NCBI RefSeq assembly: GCF_046630445.1 | Contig: NC_092342.1 | Span: 81,580,001 to 81,644,000, forward strand | Direction of reading: 5' to 3' | DNA from: Rutidosis leptorrhynchoides | Lineage: Eukaryota > Streptophyta > Magnoliopsida > Asterales > Asteraceae | DNA: 64,000 nucleotides | Notes under the pieces: generated by a model | Databases searched by the model: none | What the model was told of the DNA's origin: nothing | The model's input: only the letters and a program-made list of their open reading frames with translations | Part shown: positions 1 through 10,787 of the stretch, piece by piece | Position numbering within the stretch: position 1 is the stretch's first letter | Layout: each line of letters opens with the position of its first letter | Translations under genes and position numbers: made by a program

Positions 1-2565
1 GTAATACCTCTTTAGATTGAGGTTCACCAAGTTTGATCGGAAGTGATCTGTGTTTGTTGAATTCTCCATGTTGAGGATCGGATGACGTGGATTGATCAGG
101 AGTTGGTTGAACGGTTGGTTTGGAAAACCTGGGTGCAAGTTCACCGGTGTATTCCTGAGTGACAAACAGATCAAATTCATTCAGCTCTTCCTCGTCCGGA
201 GCTTCTAACTTTACATAATTTTCTTTCGTGAAAGCTCCTTCAATGACAGTGATAGGCTGAGGTTTCAGGTTTCTGAAGTACTCTTCCTCTTCTTCTTCTT
301 CTTCTTCTTCAGATTTTGGAATGATAAGCTGTGGTGCGGATGTGATGATTGTTTCAGAATGTGAGGTGATGGATTTGATGTCAGGATTCGTGTACACCAC
401 CATAGCAAGAGTGGTTTCTGCTGAGGTAACCACTGCTTCGGACATTTCGATTTCGATTTCAACTTCTTCTTCTTTGACATCAACAAACATAATTCATCAA
501 AATCATCTTCATCATTAGAGTTTATTGTAATCACATCATGTCCTTCGAGGGCAACATCATCTTCTTCTACTATGTATTCGATCCCTTTGACCATTCCTTC
601 AGGCACATCAGAGTCATCGACAATTTCTTTCCCTTTCCTGGAAGAGCTAGGTGGAGTTTGTGTTTGACTGATAGATTGAGTGATATGCACAGTGGATCTT
701 CCTCCGATATTCTCCCCCTCATGTTGGCCGCCGGAATCGGGGATATCATGTCGCCGGGAGGAAGATGGCTAATCAACATGACACGGAATCGGTTCAAGGA
801 TAGGAGGGTAGTTTGGGATCAGTTGAAGAGAGTTGAGAAGGCCAAGAATAGCTTTTCTGATGTAGTCATCCTCAGAAATATTGACAGAGAGAAGGTGAGC
901 ATGAAATTCGTTTTCTCATTGAAGATAAGTGAGGTTCAGTTGGTGAGTGACTGACTGAGTGATTGGAGGTGATGTCATGATGGGAGGTGATAGTGGTGGT
1001 GGTGAAGCATTGAGATCAGGTGGTGGTGATGTGAATCGAGGTGGTGAGGATATGATGGGGCCCTGCATAGAAATGTTAGTGAAAATACGCTGAGATTCTT
1101 GACGAAACTCAGTTGTCACCACTGTTGAGCTTGAAAGCTGAGCAGTGAGGCCTGTTGGAACAGGACTTCCAAGCGTTCTTAAAAAGGAAATGTCCGGAGA
1201 TTTGAATGTTTCTACACTTGTTGTTGCAGTCAGAGTTATAGACACTGAACGTTCGGTATTGGACTGCACCAAATCCCTACGAGCACTAGACACATTTTCA
1301 AACTGTTTTTGGTGAATATCATCTAAAGTCGCCGACACTAACTCATATGAAACAGATGTTTTGTGCATCTGAGTGGCTTCCTAGTGTCTGTGGAGGGCTA
1401 ACGTTTTCTTTTTGCCCTATCTCTCTCCCGGTCCGCACATCCTCTCTTGATTTTTCAACCACGCCTTCATTACCATCCTTATCACTCCGATCAATATCAT
1501 GTAGAACCTTTTGGAGTTGTTCAGAGGTTACTTTCTTTGGTTTGGTTTTCTTTTTCGGCCTAGAATCACCCTCAATTCTTTTCCCCTCAGACTTTCTTTT
1601 CATTGACCCTCGCTTACTAGACCCCTCACCAGGTGTCCTATCAGCTCCTTGGGCAGGTTCCCCAGGTTATAGGGGATCCATAGGAGATCCTATCTCTCTT
1701 AAGTAGCTCATTATTCTTGGATCGTCTCTTGGTCCAAGATTTAGTAAATGAGCAGGTATGAATTGAGCTTGTACATTCTTGGACCCTATTTTCTTTTGAA
1801 TATATGAGATGTAATCCTGCTCCACAAGTGGTTCAACCCGATCTCTAGGGATAGGTTCTGGAGTTCTGTTGCTGTCATCAATGATGCCTGAGAGAATGTT
1901 TGCGTAGAATCTCTGAAATTGAATATATGATAGGAGAGGTGCTGAGTGTATTTCTATCATGCGATCCCAGATAACTCGGCCAAAATCAGCAGTTGGCAGG
2001 AACACAATTCCATAGAAGATCTTTAACAGGAAAATGGTGATGTGGTAGGATGCAGTCTGCATCGGGTTGAAACATCAGTTAACAAATGTATACATCACTA
2101 CCCATCATTGTGCCATACGTTGTTTTTTGAATGCTCTTATCTTTGTAACCTCTCCATCATAACCAAGTTGTTGTACGGCTGCTAACATCTCATTTTCGGA
2201 GGGAAATGCATCATATTCAGCTCTTGCAGGGATGCCTAAGAATCGTCTCGTGTCAGTTAGAGTGAAAGAAACTCTTCGATAGGGTTTTGAGTGGCTAGAA
2301 AAGAAATGAAGTCAGGGGTATCGTCAACAGATGGATGGTAAGTCATGGTGTCCCACATCAAGAGAAGCTGCCGCTCAGAAGCATGCTCGAACTCAATGAA
2401 TACGTTGCGCATCGGGTGGTTTAGTAAAATGGGAATCCAGTAGTCACATGGGGTGGGGACATCTTCATCGAAAAAAGCATTGTTCGACATTGCTGTTGTA
2501 TCATGAGCATGGTTAGTTAAAACACAGTTCATATGGTGTGTTTGAAAAGGTTGTGTCAAAAACAT
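1..2565 (-). pseudogene. Sirevirus env-like extra ORF, broken, runs off left edge
   Basis: Degenerate ORF downstream of copia pol, read right to left. It is recoverable in pieces: 2257-2565, then a frame running through 1667-2062 and 1343-1603, then 916-1368, 265-690, and a last open frame from about 480 to base 1. In-frame stops lie near 2115 and 2085, and frames change near 2260, 1360 and 480. Visible segments in order: a globular N-terminal part with a hydrophobic run near 2000-2050, a lysine/arginine-rich patch (about 1540-1600), a proline-rich patch (about 960-1060) and ten consecutive glutamates at about 281-310. Sireviruses characteristically carry such an additional ORF between RNase H and the 3' LTR; function is unproven. 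I recognise the position and composition, not a catalytic motif. No convincing signal peptide is visible. Confidence 0.6.
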
Positions 2566-2639
2566 TTAATTGTTTCAATTTAAAAATTGTCAAAGTTCAT
2601 TTTAAAATAGCACCAACACTTAGCAATTTTTGAATAGAA

Positions 2640-3800
2640 GAGTTTTTCGAGCAAATTGGTATTTTGAGCAAAGAAAAGTTTTGGAGCATAAAGGTTTTCG
2701 AGCACACATTTTTTCGAGCATTACATACAACACATAATTTCAGTCAACACACCTTTTCGAGCACAGCAGGTTTTCAGACAACACTTTCTCGAGTAGTTAA
2801 AGTTTTCAGGCAAAGCACTTTGCACAAAAAGAATTTTCATGAAAAGTTTTTTCGAGCACTTAAAGGATTTCAGTCAAGTACTTTTTCGAGCAGTGAAAGT
2901 TTTCAGGCAAAGCACGTTTTCGAGCACAAAAAGAATTTTCATGCAAAGCTTTTTCGAGCACTTAAAGGTTTTCAGTCAAGTACTTTTTCGAGCAGTGACT
3001 GTTTTCGAGCGCTCAAAAACATGAAGTTTTCGAGCACTCTGTCTGTTTGAACACATATTGATAATTAAGCAGAGATATCAACAAATCAGGCCAAGATAAG
3101 CTTTAATGAGTGAAATCTACACTAAACCTAACTCGTTTAAAAGTATGAATTGAAACTAAACATCTGATATGCTTAAGTTCAGTCAAGAACCCTAAATTTG
3201 TCCCCTTTTCAAAATTGAGATGACAGAAGCATCTAACGATGGATTAAAGGAAGTAAGCATGTTCTAATCATCACAAACATGAACCCTAAATCATTTTAAC
3301 CTAACAGATTTGCATTTTAGGTGTAATCGATCGGTTCAAAGTTTTAGGGTTCGAAACCCTTGTGCACATAAAACAGAGATTAAGCAAATAATCATACAAA
3401 TCATGGCATTTTTACATATTTTAGTGATTACAGAGACTATAAAGCTACTATGAAACAACGGATTGAATCACAGACACACAAATTTAGAGAAAAATACCAA
3501 TTTGTTAAGGGTTGGGGACGATGAACAGTAATGATGATGATTATGGTTCTCCTTAAGAGCAAGTGGGACTTTGAATTTAAAAGTAAGATTTGAAAGTGAT
3601 GGGGTTAAAGGTGAACTTTTATCCTTTTATAGCCACATGATGTCCGAAAAAAAAAATTGTTTTTCAGTCAACCTTGCTCTAGAACCTTTACACACAATTG
3701 CATAGCTCGAAAAGTTTGAGTTTCTGACACCATTGCTCGAAAACCTTCAGACTTTGAACTTGCTCGAAAACATTCAATTTTTCGAGCAGGTTTGGATTTT
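2640..3800. repeat. Interspersed TTTCGAGCA motif array upstream of env-like ORF
   Basis: Irregularly spaced copies of TTTTCGAGCA and close variants. Most are on the plus strand between 2646 and 3035, with one near 3780, and inverted copies (TGCTCGAAAA) occur near 3735 and 3760. Some copies sit in a longer duplicated block: about 2830-2900 and 2933-3000 repeat nearly the same sentence. The array lies between pol and the env-like ORF. The same motif recurs at 21260-22085 upstream of gag. Confidence 0.8.
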
Positions 3801-3939
3801 AAAGGGATTTTGGTTCAGTATGAGAGCCTTAAAAATTTTAAGAAACTCTGTGAAATAATCAAGTTAAAGTTTAAACTTTAATTATTTTTCAAAATTTTAA
3901 TTTTCTAAGGTTTTTACAACTTTTAGGACCGGGAACCAT

Positions 3940-4104
3940 GAGGCAGTCATTTAGACACATCTTCTTGAGGCAGTCACAAGGACACATCCTCCATCATTTG
4001 TTAACTGTGATTTTGAGGCAGTCATTTAGACACATCCTCTTGAGGAAGTCACAGGGACACATCCTCCGTCATTGCTGACTGTGGTTTTGAGGCAGTCATT
4101 TAGA
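3940..4104. repeat. 75-bp tandem repeat split by element A
   Basis: Units begin at 3940, 4015 and 4089, each starting GAGGCAGTCATTTAGACACA. The third unit is interrupted at 4105 and resumes at 13693 (to about 13745). Joining the two sides across element A restores the repeat, which supports the insertion call. Confidence 0.8.
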
Positions 4105-4109
4105 CACAT
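4105..4109. repeat. Target-site duplication CACAT, left of element A
   Basis: CACAT directly precedes the TGTGACGATC LTR edge and is repeated at 13693-13697 directly after the other LTR edge (ATCACA). Confidence 0.85.
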
Positions 4110-5816
4110 TGTGACGATCGCTCTAAATCCATATGGACAAACACGTCATTCATCGATTTCATTGCGAGGTATTTGACCTCTATATGATACGTTTTGTAAA
4201 CATTGCATTCTTTTGAAAAGGCACACCATAAATGAATATTTAAATCAAAGGTTTTCGACATCTGATGATTTCTACATATAGACAATCATCGTAAATAATA
4301 GTTTACAATAGTACTTCCGTTGACAATGCAGTCAAAATAAGATACATGGTGATGATTTGGTGAATGCAACGTTTCCTTGAAAAATATGCCATGTACGACT
4401 CCATGCACATGGCTTGTCTAACATATAAGCAAACAGCGGAAGACTTCTAGGAAACCTGAGAATAAACATGCTAACAAGTGTCAACACAAAGGTTGGTGAG
4501 TTCATAGTTTTAGTGTTTCGCATAATCTGTATATAAAAGTGGATCACAAGATTTCAGTTGTTTCATCCAGAAACGTTTATCAAAATATTCTATAAGATTG
4601 AGCACCCTGGTAACTAAGCTTTAACGTCTATCTAATAAGTACCCCTGTGTTTAACATGCAACCAACATGTACGATACACTCAAATAGCATACGTCTGTTT
4701 TATAGTTCAGGCTAGGGTTTCTATACCTGGAACAGACAGGGATGTCAAGCCCTATGGATCCATATACTACTACTCGCGCCCACCAGTTCTTATAACTGGC
4801 AGTTAACAGTTACCAAAGCTAAGGGATTTTTGGTTCAAACTCAGTGTAGAATTTAGTATGTACTTGTATCCATTGCGTTTTAAAATAAAGTGCATGTATT
4901 CTCAGCCTAAAAATATATTGCAAAAGCAATTAAAAAAGGAGCAATGAAACTCACCTTAGCAACATATAAAGTTGTTCACCAAAATGTGACCGAAACTCGG
5001 ATTACCAATTAATCGTAGATCTTAACCTAGAGAACATATGTTGGTCAATAAATGTCTATTAAGCTAGGTCAAGTCATAGTGTATCACAATCCTAATGCTC
5101 GAGATCGACATATAATAGTTATCCAAAGTCGTTTCAAAAAGTCAATTTTGACAATAGTTCAACAAAACGAGACGTGCCTTATATAAGGATTCATTTACTC
5201 GGTTGGTAATATTTAAAAGTTCACTTTATCAATCTCGTAAACAAGTTGTTTAAATCTTAATTGCAGATTCAAAATTAATTTCAATTAACGTCAATCATAA
5301 TTCAGTTGATCATATCTTTTAATCTGTTCATCGAAACTGTTCGATATCTAAATGAAAAGTTATTGATTTTTCGTCAGCTTTCAAAAACATGTAAATCATA
5401 TACCTTTTACCAGTAATATATGTATTTAATTAGTGATTCATTATAAACTGTTTAACGACGAAATTTAGCATACAAGCATATATAAATATATATACTCGAG
5501 CACTAGACATGGATACATAATTAATATATAAAAGATAAGATATGAGTGCTTACGTATCAGTATTGAGATTCAATATTGTAGGAAAGTACGTAGATGTAAC
5601 GGAGATGATAAACACTAGGTTTGATTCACAAATATACCCCCGAACATTACTCATAACCTCCTTGGCAATAACCCATAATTTTCTTAGCTCTATCCCGCTT
5701 GAAAACCATTTTGAAAATAACCCACTCATGACCTCGTCGTAGTATTTTATGTATAATACATAATTAATAATACTAATAATAATAAGATTAATAATAATAT
5801 TAATCTTAATAATATA

Positions 5817-5858
<42 letters not shown>

Positions 5859-6969
5859 TATAAAATAAATTAAATAAATATTACGGAGTAATAATACTAG
5901 AGAAAGAGAGATAGATTCAGCTGAGCCACAAATCGCGCAATTTATAGAACCTTTTCTGAAAAAGTACCCCATGCGATCGCATGGGATTTGTGCTTCAAGG
6001 CCATGCGATCGCATGGCCCTCTGATCCAGCTCACAAACTTTTAACTTTTTGTTTGTCGACATAATTTTATATAATATATATAATATATTAAATTTATATA
6101 ATTAATTATATATTATATTAAATTCACATGTATAGTTGACTTGTAATTTTTGTTCCGATAAGTCGTACGTCATCACTCGACTTATGTCCCGGTTCCAATT
6201 TTTCAAATGTCCTTTCGTACGCTGAGAAAACTTGTATTTTACATTTCGTGTCACGTACCTTTGTCAAAATATATCCTTAAATTATCCCTAAACTATACCA
6301 CTCAAAGTATATCTTAAACTTTCGAGTATTTTGATCATTTACTTCTATAAATCATCGTCTCGCTATTTGTTAATATATATATAATAACAATTCATTTTTA
6401 TGACCAAGTTAATATTATATTTTATCGTATTGTTAAATATATATTTTCAATATTAATAAACACGTTTTAAAATACATATCGCAAGTTATTCATATATCTA
6501 ATTTTAACAGTTAATATTCCTTATTATTGTATGTGTCCAAATTACTTTATTTAAATAAACACTTTACCATTTATTCCGAATACCGTTAAGAATGAATGAT
6601 TTCCCAAATCAACGTGGACCTTACAACAGAGACCCGTAATAATATCATAATCTTTAAGGGACTCAATAATTATCTTTTAATTCAATCGTTTGGCATAATC
6701 TTTTAACTCTGTATCTAAACATATCAATCAGATAATCGAACCAATAAGTTTAATGCACAGTATCATATACTCAACACTTTGTTACGTTTTCAAGTTATGG
6801 TATATATATGTATCTATTTACATATAATTGTTCACGAATCGTTGAGAACAATCGAAATGTAATTGAATAGTTCAAAAATTTTGAGATTCAACTTTACAGA
6901 CTTTGCTTATCGTGTCGGAAACGTTAAAGATTAAGTTTAAATTTGGTCAGAAATTTTCGGGTCATCACA
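4110..6969 (-). repeat. Element A 3' LTR (2860 bp)
   Basis: Plus-strand edges TGTGACGATC and GGGTCATCACA. Near-identical to 10788-13692. Contains a (TAA)n run at about 5819-5858 and two GATC-centred palindromes (5968-5985, 5999-6018). Short ORFs here are low-complexity shadows and are not called. Confidence 0.9.
5968..6018. repeat. Paired perfect palindromes around GCGATCGC
   Basis: CCCATGCGATCGCATGGG (5968-5985) and GGCCATGCGATCGCATGGCC (5999-6018) are separate perfect palindromes 13 bp apart. The same pair occurs in the other LTR at 12693-12706 and 12722-12741. Confidence 0.9.
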
Positions 6970-6986
6970 GTACCTCCCCTTTAAAG
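6970..6986 (-). other. Polypurine tract of element A
   Basis: Minus strand reads CTTTAAAGGGGAGGTAC, immediately abutting the LTR's TGTGATGACCC start. This fits a second-strand primer site and fixes the element's orientation. Confidence 0.8.
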
Positions 6987-9846
6987 AAATTTCGTCCCGA
7001 AATTTGAGTGAGGTCGTCATGGCTAACAATAAAAATGTTTTCATGACGAATATGAGTTGATAAATAGAATTTTTATTACCGTTGAATAATATGGATAAAA
7101 CAATCCAATTACTCGAAGCATATGAGAGAAGTTATCGTAAAATAGTGAATTGAAGGAATAGAGATTCGCCTTAACTGTTGACGTAGTAACGATTGATTTC
7201 CGGAATTTAAGGAATAGAAAATCTTTATTATCTAAATAAGATTTGATTCTTCAGAATTTGCGGAAATTAGGATTTTCTTTGATTAAATGCGTAATCTGCC
7301 TCGATTGCTATGTCTGATATTTTGCTATAAATTAAACACTTTCATTTCATTATTTTCACCACTCCTATATCTTCTTGTTCATTTCATACTTCCAAAATAT
7401 TGTGAAATGCTTCATCCAGTTCTAATTCTTGATATACTCCTAACTTTCATATCTGTCATTCTTCTTTTCCATCTGCCGCCAGAAGAATCAATTCACTTCT
7501 ACTATACTCTTGGTTTTATAGTGTTTTTAGTCCTCCCTTGTCTTTATATTACTATATTCATCGATATATACGGTTTATAATCTCTGGGTGGTTGTTGGGT
7601 TTTATATCTTTACCTATATTTCGATGTCTCTGCTTCTGTCTTTCCATAATCATTGACATCCACAGTTAATACTCTCTCCAATTTACTGTGATTTATACTT
7701 CCATTAATATTTTGAAGCTTCAAGCTTTTGTTTTCTCTTCCTGACTTTAAGTCAAGCGGATAATAGTCCAGAATTCGTAGATATGAATTTCGGAATGAAC
7801 ATAATTAATGTTCTAAGAAGGAAATTGTGATGACACGATCTTGATTTGTCAAATTACCAGAATATCTGGAAAAATAGAACTATCAAGAAGATATGTTCTT
7901 AATATGTTTGGAGATGAGGTAGAATATAAGAGTCGTGTAACATGGCACATGATGACAATATGGTCTGTGAACCATCACGTTCCATTTAGAAACTCAGCAT
8001 GACTTACTGTAATATAATTACGTGATCAAGTGTCATTATATTATACTAACTCATGCTTCAATTCCCAACATTACTTCAAAACATCCATTTTTTTCGAATT
8101 TTTTCGGATTTTAGAAACTAAAATAGTTTCTTTTATGATGTAACACAGATATCGAAAGGAGAAAATTGATTTTCGATAAGAATGATTATGGAATTATCTC
8201 CAGAAATATGGAGGATATTTATAATGAAAGATACGATGATATCTTAGAATTTCTAATATCAGAGGATGATGAAGAATATTGTCCGCAAGGGTTTAGATTC
8301 GGAAGCAAGGTATTCGCTAAGGATTTCAGCAGACACTGAATCATTTGGATTCTTTGAAGGCAGGTTCAGTCTTTGTGATTTATCCACAGCCTCATTCATA
8401 CTTTGCTCAATCCGTTTTCCAGTTCCAAACCTTCTATTTTTCTCAGCTTTACCACCATACTATTCTTTATCATCAAACTTTTGACTGTTAAGGTCGTTTA
8501 CAATTTTTGCTGCTTCATCAATATTTTTTCCAAATTTCGGAGAACTAGTTTCGTAGTTTGGGGTGTTTTTCAGAAACTTCACATTCGAAGTATGTAAGTC
8601 CAGGAGGTAGACGTTATATGTACACATATAACTGTTGGCGTAGACGTGCTGCAAGATTTCAAAATACTAATTTCTAATTCCTGATAATTCGTATAGCAAT
8701 TCTCGTTACACGATGCAAATGAGTAAATGATAGGGTTTCAATGAGTATTATGATTTTTTGAAAGGTCAAAGATCAATGAAGTTGTTGGTAAATTTACTGC
8801 TAATGTGGTGGGACATAAAAGGTTCCCCAGTAACAAAACGTATATATCAAGGTTACATTAAGGCTTAATCTGAAAAGTTGAAGTTGACTGGTTGGAAGTG
8901 TGATAAAACTGGATACTTTGAAAAGGGATTGCAAGGTTATTTTCGGTAAAAACAACGCTAAAGGATCTTTCACAGTTTTGAAGTCAAAGTATAGCTTTGA
9001 AAGATGTAGAGATCTAAGAATGATGTCACCGGTTCAGAGTTATGACTTGGATTCTGATCCGTCAATATCAGAATATGTAATTGAATTTTTATGAAAATGA
9101 TTGTATATCGTTGTGAGTATTGTTAATAATTTTTGAATCAAAGTTGAAGAATGTACAGTGTAACATATTAATTGCAAACTTAAATATTTCCTGGGTATTA
9201 CCTACCCGTTAAAAAAAATTTCACAATTAATACTTTGTACAAAGAATTTTCATTACAGTCTTTATGAAAATATCTGTATGTATATTTTCTTCAGATGTAA
9301 TACAGATTTAATGAGTTAATATCATATTAAGCTCATTTGATTTTTGGCTTGACTTAAAAATGATTAATCTCTAAAACATTAAAGATTACATAATCTTTGC
9401 GGAGTTTTTCACTAATGAAATCAATACTTCATTATTTATTCTTATTGATATTCTTCGGTGAAGGATGTTGGTGTTTGTGGAATTTTTGTGAACCTTACAA
9501 GGCACAGATGATGTTTTCTGGAAAGTTTCGAATACATCGAAAATGAAAATGTAAAATTAATTATGTAATTGAATAATACTCCTGGTTTATTATGAAATGA
9601 AATTCATTGAGTTGAAATAGAGATTGCAGTTAATGATGGTTAAGTCGTTAACGAAGGATGTACATCATAGCATATTAGTAATATGAACTAACCGAGTAGT
9701 ACCTACCAGTTAAGATTCACACGTAATGGCTTAGTACGAAAAGATTTATTTTGATTTCAAAATTCATATATTAAATATACATAAAATTTCTTCAGGGAAA
9801 ATGAGTTAATACTTCATCGGTTATTGTTGCTGGTATTTCTTGGTAA
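6987..9846 (-). other. Element A interior, no coding domain seen
   Basis: About 2.9 kb with only short, unsupported ORFs on both strands and no retroviral motif. Long stretches match the interior of element B (for example 7000-7070 against 44690-44760, and 7975-8060 against 45300-45395). The sequence is therefore a shared element body, not random filler. Confidence 0.7.
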
Positions 9847-10404
9847 CTACGGTGCGTATGACGTTGATGCTCGTGGAACAGATTGTGAAGTTGAGGTTTG
9901 CGATGCGGATGTTGTTGGTGGGGGTAATGGTACTGTTGGTGTTGTTATCGGTGGTACTGTTGATGCCGGTGATGCTGCTGGTGCTTGTAACCTTTGCACC
10001 ATATTCTCCAAAGCCACTACCCGAGTGCGAAGCTCGTTGACTTCTTCTACTACACCGGGATGATTGGCGGTTCGGACGTGCGCATAAATAAGATCCAGAA
10101 TTTAAGATAGTATATGGTCATGACGAGATACTCTGGAAATGAGAGAGAAAATGGTGTCTCGAATAGGTTCACCGGTAAGTGCTTCAGGTTCTTCGCCAAG
10201 AGGGCAATGTGGTGGATGGAAGGGATCGCCTTCTTCTTGTCTCCAATAATTAAGTAAGCTACGAACCCATCCCCAATTCATCCAGAATAGATGATGGCTA
10301 ATTGGTTGATCCATTCCAGTTACACTGTCTTCGGAATTCAGGTGAATATCCATATCGGAATAGCTGTCAGAGTTTAAGGAATTTGAACTAGATACGGGAT
10401 CCGT
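9847..10404 (-). pseudogene. Conserved ORF of non-autonomous elements A/B (gag-position protein)
   Basis: A 186-codon frame located just after the PBS, where gag lies in autonomous elements. Its start codon is ACG where element B has ATG (48025-48027). One in-frame TAA at 10102-10104 replaces the CAA seen in B. Visible features: serine/aspartate-rich N terminus, a central block containing SHHLFWMNWG and EEPEALT, then a predicted coiled-coil stretch (EEVNELRTRVVALENM) and a Pro/Thr/Ser-rich tail. No zinc knuckle. Amino-acid pattern and reading frame are retained between A and B despite nucleotide changes, suggesting past coding function. I do not recognise the family; a capsid-like or RNA-binding role is only inferred from position. 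Confidence 0.6.
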
Positions 10405-10768
10405 CTTGTATAATTAGGGAGATGATTTTTGATATGAATTAGATTATAGAATTTAGTTTGGTATTCTTCAATACATAATTTACATATGTATATATAATAC
10501 CAAATTCCATAAATCACGGAGAAATTTTCGGAAGATGTCAGGAAAAGTTTACAGTAACAGATACGCTAAGATATGAATTTTGTCTATACACTATTCATGC
10601 AATCAATGCAGTAAAATGTGTCTAGACTATGAATGATAAGCAGGTAATTTCCGACAAGAAATGATAAGCAAAACTTTTAACATGCAGACACGGTCGAAGT
10701 CCAGACTTACTAATGCATCCTAACAACTATCAGTTAGACACACTCATGCAAGACCTGGTTCACTAGGA

Positions 10769-10785
10769 CCAACGCTCTGATACCA
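10769..10785 (-). other. Primer binding site (tRNA-iMet type), element A
   Basis: Minus strand TGGTATCAGAGCGTTGG, two bases from the LTR edge at 10788. The first 12-13 bases fit the initiator-Met tRNA 3' end complement commonly used by plant LTR retrotransposons. Confidence 0.85.
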
Positions 10786-10787
10786 AC

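Noticed and set aside
5550-6062. 170-residue minus ORF with long isoleucine run (and its copy at 12294-12785)
   Set aside because: It translates an AT trinucleotide microsatellite and palindromes inside an LTR; the frame is an accident of the repeat.
7287-7580. Hydrophobic 97-residue plus ORF resembling a membrane protein
   Set aside because: Lies in the interior of element A on the antisense strand and is not conserved as an ORF in element B; T-rich DNA gives hydrophobic translations.
9824-10063. Two overlapping valine-rich plus ORFs
   Set aside because: Antisense shadows of the Pro/Thr-rich tail of the conserved A/B ORF.
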